This document shows, piece after piece, positions 48,811-64,000 of a stretch of DNA of 64,000 nt. Source of the DNA: Litoditis marina (taxonomy: Eukaryota; Nematoda; Chromadorea; Rhabditida; Rhabditidae); contig OZ038439.1 in NCBI GenBank assembly GCA_964036275.1, positions 14,746,830-14,810,829 on the forward strand. Direction: 5' to 3'. How positions within the stretch are numbered: the first letter of the stretch is position 1; each line of letters begins with the position of its first letter. The position numbers and the translations under genes are program-made. Under the pieces are notes generated by a model, which saw nothing but the letters and a program-made list of their open reading frames with translations, was not told the origin of the DNA and ran no database searches.

Positions 48811-49111
48811 AACCACTTGGTAACCGCGAACTTTGCCAAAGAGACGTTGGAAAAACGGTTACTAAAGGATATAGAAAATGATTAAATGGTTAACCGCAAA
48901 AATGGGTTAATGGTTGAAGATTAACTACCAGGGTCAAATTAACCTTTTTTATCACAACTGTACCTAGTCAGCACGTGAACTTCACGCTCTCGCCCCCGCC
49001 AACGTCTTTTTTCTCTCATAGAAGCTCCATATTTTTAGAGATGACAGAGATGGAAAGATGCAAACTTTAAAAACTGAACAATTATACTTTATACCATTTG
49101 AGAATTTTTTT

Positions 49112-49233
49112 TCAAAGAAAGACGATTATGTGGACCAATCGCAACACTTCCGTCCTTTAAACTGCAATACATTTTTCAATTGCAATTCAAAGGACCGTTG
49201 ACACGGGATTGGTTCACATGATCGTCCTGCTTG
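49112..49233. mobile_element. Palindromic MITE, TTAA type
   Basis: ~122-bp copy; ends decayed (TCAAAGAAAGACGATTATGT / TCGTCCTGCTTGGA). Confidence 0.65.
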
Positions 49234-49370
49234 GAAACTTCAAACTACATTTTGAAGAGGGAACAACATTTTTTTGACCCCAATATTCATTAGTCTACTG
49301 TTTTCACCCTATTTCCATTTGTTTCTCATTGAATGAGGACATCATGCTAATGGACCAGGTATCACGTGAC

Positions 49371-49494
49371 TTAAAGAAGGATGATCATGTGGCCCGATCT
49401 CAACGCTTCAGTCCTTTAAACTGCAATACATTTTTTCAATTGCAGTTAAAGGACCGTTGACACGAGATTGGTCCACATAAGCGTACTGCTTTAA
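49371..49494. mobile_element. Palindromic MITE, TTAA type
   Basis: ~124-bp copy with TTAAAGAAGGATGATCATGT and complementary GTCCACATAAGCGTACTGC..TTAA, 140 bp from the previous one and in the same orientation. Confidence 0.7.
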
Positions 49495-49734
49495 GAACGA
49501 GAGAGTTTTGGCATTAGTTCAAAAAGTAAACGAGACAAACCTGTAGTCTTGCAAAATGTCTTTTAACTAACGTGCAAGTTGAGAGCCGGCAGTGAGTGCT
49601 GCCTGATGCTATGTTATAAATGCAGAAAATGACAGTACTGGAAACTATTGAAAAAGTCTCAAAGGAAATTTGATTAGTCTATCCAATCTAAATTCTAACT
49701 TTTTCATCATTATTCTAGATCATCATCTAAATTT

Positions 49735-49835
49735 TCCTTCTTTCTTTTCTCCAATCGGAGTGCCACATCCAGCAATGGGAAAAGTCGCGTTTTGAATCGC
49801 GAATAAGTATATTCTGTTCTATTCTATACCTGATT
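49735..49835 (+). mobile_element. Non-LTR element 3' tail, GGAGTGCCACAT type
   Basis: CGGAGTGCCACATCCAGCAA then GAATCGCGAATAAGTATATTCTGTTCTATTCTAT. Same tail as 24600-24815. Confidence 0.5.
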
Positions 49836-50154
49836 GGATCAAAAGACCAAGTTCCAAAGCAAACCGAGAGCAGCTGACATCTGATGATGACAGGTGGTGA
49901 TGAAACGAAAAAGAACAGTTTTGTTTCTGCAAATTAAAAAGGACTGAGAAATTGATCAATGAAACTGAAAGGTGCAGGTTTTTATTTTACTTTACACAAT
50001 TTCGGTAGTCCTGATCATATGGTAGACGTTGGATAAACGATGACCGTGTGTTGCTTCATACCTGAAATATTGACATAATAAAGTTGGAGTAGTTTCATTA
50101 CAGGAGGGCAGAATGGAAAGCTAGTTTAGTTTAGGTACCCCGGGTTACCTGAAC

Positions 50155-50628
50155 TTAAAGGGACCGTACCTCTATAATGTGCACCGAAGGTAATTTTTGA
50201 GAAATGAAAAAAGTCGTTTGTTTTGTTTTGAGATGAAAGTTCATACCTTACGTACAGAGAGTTCAAAACACCACATTATTACGGAGCAAAATAGAAGCGA
50301 ACAGGGTTTGGGTTACTGTAATGCAGCACGCTTTAATCTATCACTGTTTTGTAGTTTTCATGATATTTACAGTTCTTTCTTCTCAGATTTCATATTGGTA
50401 ATTTCGGCCATGTTTTGAATATGGGTCTGTAACTTTGTGGACATTTTGAAAATTGTGTACGTAGGTGAACTCGGCGGTGTATGTACGTGCGCGTGGTCGC
50501 ACCGCATTTTCGAGAACACGGAGCAAGTCAGGAAGTTGACACCTATATGAATGATTTTGGTTTTTGAATGTGAACAGTATCGACTAATCAGCTAAAACCT
50601 CCAAATTAAAGAGGAACGGTCCCTTTAA
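50155..50628. mobile_element. TTAAAGGGACCG MITE
   Basis: Second copy (~474 bp) of the element at 32108, with ends TTAAAGGGACCGTACCTCTA and AAGAGGAACGGTCCCTTTAA. A ~74-codon open frame inside has no recognisable feature. Confidence 0.7.
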
Positions 50629-51478
50629 CGTTGCGCGCACAAAACCGGCTAAAACATGTGAACCGTGTGCAAGTGAGGTTCGTTAGTTTGACTTAAAATT
50701 TGTCTATATCGGTTTCTATTGATGAGCTCTTTCATATTCACTCACCTTTCTGTTACAAGACTGACAAAACGAAGCTTGGTTATTTCAAATCGTTGTGAAA
50801 TTAATAGTTTTCTCTCATTCTCTCCGAAGAATAGAGAACGACGACTTATTAACGCATATAAAGTTCGAGCGCGTTAGTGAATTCGCGTTTAGCCTCAAGA
50901 CAGCTTTTCGTGAAGTTCTATCATCTGTTATGCTACAAAATCGTGGGTTTGAGAGAAGTTCGATTCTCTCATCTCTCATGATAGTGATCATGTGAGCTTC
51001 CCATGAGGTTGAAAAACTGCCATCCCGTCAGGTCTTGAATATATACCTCTAAAACCAGGTGACTTGCAGATTACCAGTAAGAAAAAAGTGTAAATCAGAG
51101 ACGACTTCAGAATTCTCAAGTCAAGCTGTTGCGGACTGCATGTGAATTTTATGGAATCCCACAAAGTGACATCGGAGACAAATAATTCACGGAAGACTCT
51201 ACTCATAGTGGGTCACGATTGGAAGGGGGACAGAAGGGAAAGTTAATATAAAATAGCTTATCAAGTGAAACCGAAAGGTGTAATATTTAATTCAAAGTAA
51301 CAAACAAAACTAACTTACATACGGTTGACACGTGTTTGCCTGTTGTGGCGCCCGCAACGTTATCTTTAATTCACCCGGAGGTACCAAACTAGCTTTTCTC
51401 CCTGCCCTCCTTCAAGCTGAAACACGTTGCGCTGCAAACCATAACTCAAGTGAGAACCTCATCTGAAAGTTCCTACTT

Positions 51479-58242
<6,764 letters not shown>

Positions 58243-58451
58243 CTGCTCGGTTTCTGTAAACTGTTTCAATAATACCTTTATTCGTTGTAAACAACCATAA
58301 TCACTTTAAGACCACTCCAACAATTAGATGAACACACCGTGTATACGGAATGTTCCCAACAATGACAGAAGAAGAATGCGGGGGCGGTCGTTGACTATTG
58401 GTCATCAAATACAGCAAATGAGCTTTTGTAGATCAAAGATACACTAAAGAG

Positions 58452-58637
58452 CTATAGTCGTCGACAGCGGAAAGGCGGGCGGGTACTGTATATCGAACTT
58501 TCCGCTGTGTACGCACACATGTCTTCGTTTCCAACGTTTGCCTGATAGCGCAGTGGTTAGCGCCCTGCTACGAATTATTTCCTCGCAGGTTCTATTCCGA
58601 CGAGAGACAAAAATTCATAAATTCGGCACTCACTATA
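58452..58637 (+). mobile_element. tRNA-derived SINE flanked by ~43-bp direct repeats
   Basis: Head CTATAGTCGTCGACAGCGGA, exact A box TAGCGCAGTGG, B-box-like GGTTCTATTCC, end CGGCACTCACTATA. The flanking stretches 58412-58453 and 58638-58681 are copies of each other (TTTGTAGATCAAAGATACAC and beyond) with about three mismatches, as expected for a long target duplication. Confidence 0.8.
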
Positions 58638-61600
58638 CAGCAGATGGGCGTTTGTAGATCAAAGATACACTAAAGAGCTAAGCGCTCGAAAAAACCTCAT
58701 GCTCTACCACACAAGAACTGGTTGGAGAATTTCAAAGATAGGCCCGGAGCTATAGCATTAGATTTGTTCTAACTTGTTAGCTCTTTCTCCTTCCAGACTC
58801 AGAAAGCAGTGAATTGACCAAAAGGTCGCCACTGAGCGAAGATCGGTACCATTTTTTTGATTCCACGAACTACTTGTTGTGAACATTGGTTCAATCAGCG
58901 ACACGCAAAAACAAAAGTATATGATATAGTCATTCTACATGTCCTACTGTCAATGTATACGATATAGTGAATAGTCAATCTTCGAGTTACTCTGAAGTTG
59001 CAACTCAAGTTCTTTCACTATATTCTCCCGAAATGAACTCGTGAAACCAGTTCCAAAAAACCTTGAAAGGAATCTAGTGAAAAGGTCCTACTGTCAATGA
59101 TATAAGACGACGAATTTCAAACTTTTCACAAAATTCGGCTTTTTCACAGATTAACAACACTTTCTGTGAAACAAATATAGAGGCTACAATTTGAGAGAAA
59201 GAATCGAGGCATTTCTTCAGATTTTCTATGAAGACAGCGTGTTTGGTACTCATAGAGAATAGCAATTGAAATTATCAATAAGAGACACTCATATGGAAAA
59301 TTTGTATTGAAATTTTCCATTATGAATAATTTCAATTGAAAAATTTCATAACCACAATACTTCTTCACAAATGTAGTCTCTCCTTCAACTTTGAATAACT
59401 AGCGGTGCCTTTAGAATTGTGGAACCACTGTTTCTATTATTTTATTATTAATTAATTAAATTTATTTTATTTCAAAAAAAGTTTCTGAAAATCCAACAGT
59501 TTTCAGCCAAGTTATAGGTATTTACTGAAGTGAAGCGAGCTTTTCTAGGAATGATGGCTAGCCCAAGCCTAAGCCTTTTCATCTGGTAAGAAAACAGTGA
59601 ACGAGCCAGCCACTGAAGTGGAACGAGTCGAACCATTGAAGTGAAGCGAGCTTTTCTAGGAATGATGGAACTATATTCTCCTGAAATGAACTCGTGAAAC
59701 TAGTTCCAAAAAACCGTGAAAAGAATCTAGTGAAAAAACTTGGGTTTTTTAACTTGTTGAATTTAGTTTATAAAAACCAACTTATAACTTCGAGAAGTAT
59801 TCATAGTAAGCTTATGGAAAACAGAAAACTGCCGTTGAAAATGTGCTGAATGAGTACCCTGAGATCTACAGAAAACTGAAAACTAAGAAATCGTTCGATT
59901 AATCTGTTAGTAGAGAGTGTTTTTTCGAAGTGTTGCACAGCTGAACTGATATTAGTTCTAAGAAATGAACACCTGCTTCATTGCTCAGTGAAACTTTGCG
60001 AAACTACGGTAAGTGATCTCCTACAAGTTTCGTCAAACGATCTACTTATATCAAAGAATATTGTGGAGCCAATGTTTCACAATTCTACGATGTTCTAAAA
60101 AACCACAGTGGGAATCGATGGTATTTACACAGTATATTCATGAAATACAGGACTCCCTAGGGACTGCCGGAACTATCGAACTTTTTGTAGTACATGTTTT
60201 TCTCGAATTCTCACGGTCTACGTGCACGCCATAATTTAGGAGTTGGACCAGAGTTCAAACTACAAGCACAGAAAAATAGGACAACACCTACTCAGACAAT
60301 CACCTGCCTAATAGCAAGCCACTTCTGTGGTGGCCTCGCCGAGAGAGTGTGCAGGTCAGGAAGACGCAGACTGTCTCAGTCTGTCTGCGACCTCCTTGAC
60401 CTGCGTGCTCTCTCGTATTTGCAGCTTTCTAATCGCGAAAACGAATGTTTATGTTTCTGAGTACGGTATAGGGCTACTTTGGGGCAAGAGCATACCACGT
60501 AACAGCGCGTGATTCATGTTACTCGATAGTGTTCGTCAATCTGAAACAATAGCGTCAATGTTCTCCGACTGAGAAAGCGGGATCATTTAGGTCAAGAAGG
60601 CGGCAAACAGTCTGCGTCTCTCTGATCTGCATACTATCTTGTTGATTGCGCTACAAAAGACCGTATATTTGGCTGGGAGGTGTCTGGGCCTTTTATTGAG
60701 ACTTTGAACGCTTGCAAACGAAGTTTCATGTACATACTTATTGTTGATAGCAAATAAACTCTGGTTTGAAAGTGAGGCTTCGTCCAAGCTACGACTAGTG
60801 TGAAGAAACCACTTAGGCACTTTACTGACTTTCTGAACAACTATGGCTTGGTGAAAGGTCCAAGAATATTCCTATGCGCGCTGTCAAAGTCGTAGTGGGT
60901 CAAAGAACAACGCTGACAAACATGAAAATTTTCATTTTTATTTGCACATTCATGAGGGCAGGTGATTCTGTGATAAGTATTCGATTGGGGAACACCTGCT
61001 CTACACAAATCATGTTCGTTTTCTGATGGAAATGATATGAGGCTTGAAAAACAGAAGTAAACGAGACTGAAAGGTTACAGCTCGTTTCATAAAAGGTCCT
61101 AAATCGGTACCAGCTCGGGAGGCAGAGACATCAAAAACTCCTACGAAAATAGATATATTGATGTTCTAGAAATAGGTTTGCACCTCAGCCTCAGAATCTC
61201 GTGTTGAAGTCGGCAAAAATCCAGCGTTGATCAAACTTCGAAGTGCAAGAATCACATACGGGCGGTTAGAAGATTGATAAGCACATGATAAAGTTTGATG
61301 ATTATTCACACTCTTATTCATAATATCGTTTTCTCACTAACAAACTCAGCCAAAGTCCCGGGATCTGGGTTTTTGTCGCGTGCGCCTCGCTCGATTTGGC
61401 GCCAATTATTGTCCAGTATTAAAGGGGAAGGGTAACGGGCACCGGATACCCCTGGCTAGAACTATAATTGGACAACTGGTCTCGAAGAGACGCAATGCAA
61501 CTATTCTTAACGTGTCAACAAACTGAACCTCATGAGAACGTCTCATGAGATTATTCCATGTTATTGATGTCACTGGCTGCTAAAACTGTTCTCAACGTCT

Positions 61601-62724
61601 GCGTGGTAGAAATATAACTAAGAGTATATTAAGAGTATTTAGAAATATAACTAAGAGTTTTATACAACTAAGAGTCATCTTCAGCAATTGCCAATTCCAA
61701 TCAGTTTGCAATATTTTATACTTGGTTTCGACAAATATGGTCAATGCAAGAAATCTAAACATATGTGCAACCGAAACTTCATGAGGCTTTCTCATGAGAT
61801 TCTTCTATGGTATTTACGTTTCTGTTCGATAATTTTTAATGTCTGTCGAGGTGAAAAACAATCAAAGAATAATGAACATGTTTTATTGACTCATACTTCT
61901 TAATTGGTAATGATTCATCCTGTATTATGTGTACTGCTCAGATGAACTTATAACGTCACTTAATTGTCTAGTTCTCGCCATTCCCACTGATACTTCAGCA
62001 GCGTGGTGTTTCTGAAAAGGAGTCGCCTGGAAATTTTGTTGGCACCTTACCAAGGTCTCAGTGGGAATGATTTGAACCATACCCCATGATTGTTTGGCTA
62101 GTTTATTACATCAATGTAGTTTGTATCCGCTGAAAACTGACATTATTATAATCCATTTTGTATGGAATAATGGAAAACAAATTGAAACATCAATTGCCGT
62201 AAATGAAAAGATCTGTTTTGTAACTGTTTTAATTAATCACTCTCGCCCGTTCCCGGAGAGAGTATCCTGTTTTCGAGATTCTCTTCTGGTTTTCCTATAA
62301 CCAGCCAGTGTTTCTGAGTTTCATTGTACGCGCGCGACTCAAACTTATCAATTACTGTCCAAACGTTCTAACCTATATTTTCGACGCGATTACTAAGAAG
62401 TGTAGTGAATGGTCACATAGACAAATATGGAGAATCCAACAATAACACGCTTTCAACGTATTTTCTCGCATATTAATAATTTTAGAAACCGTACATTTGA
62501 CTAACTGTGAGCCTCGGAGATTCTAGAGACAGAACTCTACATAATGTTCAGAAGGACAAAAAAATTGTAGTTTGCACTTTTTCCAGATTTTGACTGACAC
62601 TTCCTGGGTTCCAACTACTTTCATCTAGCATAACTGTAATTTCTGTATAACTATAATATATAATTTTCTATTGTTCCTATTGCATGGATTTTGTTATATA
62701 TCGAATTTTTGAGGCAATTAAGAG

Positions 62725-62731
62725 TTTCCAG
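62725..62731 (+). promoter_or_regulatory. Likely trans-splice acceptor
   Basis: GTTTCCAG ends directly in front of ATG 62732. Confidence 0.45.
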
Positions 62732-63885
62732 ATGCTACTTATACTGTTCATATTGAACATGTATCTCAGCTACGCTCAGGGATTTCTATTTGGATTGGGA
62801 GGTCTGGGGGGAGGGGGAGAAGGTTTGTCTTTTTCATGACATTTTTATCAAATTTCAGTGAAACATTTCGTGAGAATGCTTCTGTTGACTATTTTCATTA
62901 GAATTCTACTTGTATTTTAACTAAGGATTGCTTATATGCATGGTTATTCGTTCACTTTGATTGTTCTGAACGTGTTTTCCGTGCTTTCCGACCTTTACAA
63001 TTACTCAAATATCGTTTTTATCGAAAATCTCGCGTATATTTCTGGGTTCCACTTTATTTCACAACATCAAAATGTCCTATTGAAATCAGAAATCAGATGT
63101 TGTTTTCGAATAAAAAAGATTTTTGAAAAGTACGTTCTGCCTTCACCCGAGACGTAACCACTCGAATAAGATGCTTGCAACGCAGCTTGCTCCTCCTGTC
63201 CGAAGACCTGTGGAGGTACCATGTCGTCAGGTGCCGGCTGTCATTTCCTATGCCCACAACACCATCAAGCTTGTTCTCAACAGAACAATCAGATGTCGCA
63301 CTACGGTAGGTTCTTTTTGAAAGTTACATGTTTTTTTATGTATGGTTTCATTCTTGAAAATTAATCTTCGAACAATGTAACTGTCGCCCTACGGTAACAT
63401 CATCTTACGAATAACGTGTTATTTAACTTTACGTAACCTTCACATACAGTTCCGTTTCCAAAGTTTCATGCATGACATTGAATACTTTATGTTGGCCGAA
63501 CGTAATTCCAATTTCTCTATCGAAAACCATGGTGTTGCTTCTACAGTGAACGAAAAATTCCCTAGGAAAATCCAATAAACATGTTCCAGCTCTCCCAGCA
63601 GCTCAACGCGTACCACCAAACCACTTCAATTCCTTCCCGCCACCCTCTTTCTCCCTACCTGCTCCAGCTCACAATATTCCACAACACTTTCCTCCGCCAC
63701 ACAACTTTATACAAAACACTGCGCCAGCTCCCAACTTTCTACAAGAATTTGAACACAATACGATTCCCAGCTTTTCACAGAGTTTTCAACAAAACTCTAA
63801 TCCTATTCCAATTTTCCAACCGATGTTCGGGCAGAACAGTAATCAGTTCGAGCAGAATCTCAATCTTCAACCACCGTCGCAGTGA
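62732..63885 (+). CDS. Small secreted protein: Gly-rich, Cys-rich, Pro/Gln/Asn-rich
   Basis: Exons 62732-62822, 63171-63305 and 63566-63885 join in phase to 181 codons. Exon 1 gives a signal peptide MLLILFILNMYLSYAQ and GFLFGLGGLGGGGE. Exon 2 has seven cysteines (DACNAACSSCPKTCGG, GCHFLC, QAC). Exon 3 is rich in P, Q, N and F (FPPPSFSLPAPAHNIPQHFP; FGQNSNQFEQNLN) and ends PPSQ-TGA. The frame was chosen because Cys spacing and composition look like an extracellular protein, whereas the other two frames do not. Weak points: the exon 2 acceptor is AATAAG rather than TTTCAG, and the final CAGTGAGTTT is a perfect donor, so the gene may go on (CA/GTGAGT) past 63881. I do not recognise the family. 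Confidence 0.55.
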
Positions 63886-64000
63886 GTTTCTGAAATTTAC
63901 CACTTTGATGAACACATTCTCGCCAACTTTGTGATAGAATTTCTCGAATTGTACTTTTTGATGTTAGAACCGGTCGGAACGAATAGCAGTTTGAATGAAA

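Larger units (their letters stand above)
43823..51478. other. Long repeat-rich spacer between M2 and M3
   Basis: 7.6 kb with no firm gene. Besides the listed elements, 43975-44400 has repeated TTGGCGCCAATTGGCAG words at both ends. 44840-44916 ends in TGAATGAATGAATAAATGAA and looks like a retroelement tail. 47690-47760 and 49860-49950 share a diverged repeat (ACAGGTG...AAAAGGACTGA). Confidence 0.45.
58243..62731. other. Spacer upstream of M3 and the secreted-protein gene
   Basis: Divergent promoters expected at both ends. Holds a SINE (58452), a ~30-bp direct repeat GAAGTGAAGCGAGCTTTTCT (59528 and 59638), CTCAGA-family pieces (60320-60440, 60560-60670), and an inverted element with ATTCCCACTGATACTT / AGGTCTCAGTGGGAAT (61971-62085). 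No gene recognised. Confidence 0.45.

Noticed and set aside
63581..63934. 117-codon frame at the right end starting MFQLSQQLNAYH
   Set aside because: Alternative frame of the Pro/Gln/Asn-rich exon. The chosen frame joins in phase to the Cys-rich exon and ends just at a stop or donor.

Overview
The window looks like nuclear DNA of a rhabditid nematode, most likely Caenorhabditis or a close relative. Exons are short and AT-rich introns end in TTTTCAG. Several start codons sit just behind such an acceptor, as at trans-splice sites. The gene families are nematode-typical: Srh-like chemoreceptors, a C-type lectin, a small Cys-rich secreted protein and an RTE-type LINE remnant. About 6 genes are embedded in a very large load of MITEs, tRNA-like SINEs, satellites and microsatellites. 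No rRNA, functional tRNA, CRISPR or bacterial-type operon was seen.

Left part (1-10.8 kb): two copies of a ~1.77-kb segment (246-2018 and 8461-10818) flank a 2.45-kb 25-bp satellite and the 3' two-fifths of an mms-19 (cytosolic Fe-S assembly factor) gene at 4762-8275. Each copy carries the last ~25 codons of mms-19, a double palindromic MITE and the first exon of a chemoreceptor. Only the right copy contains a 604-bp hAT-type MITE with an 8-bp target duplication, so the left copy shows the empty site.

Middle (10.5-58.2 kb): four paralogous Srh-like seven-transmembrane receptor genes with a shared exon plan. P1 (+, 10556-16707) is a pseudogene with an 11-bp deletion and a TAG in the TM5/loop-3 exon. 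M1 (-, 17492-23219) and M2 (-, 36310-43808) are open through every exon. M3 (-, 51479-58242) is open but its usual last exon is missing or unrecognised. P1 and M1 are tail to tail. M2 has a 3-kb 19-bp minisatellite in intron 1. In P1 and M1 exons 2 and 3 are split by an intron with a GC donor; in M2 and M3 they are fused. An orphan first exon (1756) and a partial last-two-exon copy (34.2-34.6 kb) are also present. Between M1 and M2 lies a secreted C-type lectin gene (+, 26779-33028).

Right part (58.2-64 kb): mostly repeat-filled spacer, then a secreted protein gene (+, from 62732) with a Gly-rich start, a 7-Cys block and a Pro/Gln/Asn-rich tail.

The most notable unexplained material is a tRNA-derived SINE family with a conserved ~90-bp head (at least eight copies, one flanked by ~43-bp direct repeats), a composite tRNA-like/foldback element present twice in the same order, the 225-bp higher-order satellite, and a silent-changes-only duplicate of the mms-19 C-terminus. 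All exon models are read by eye; none has transcript support here.
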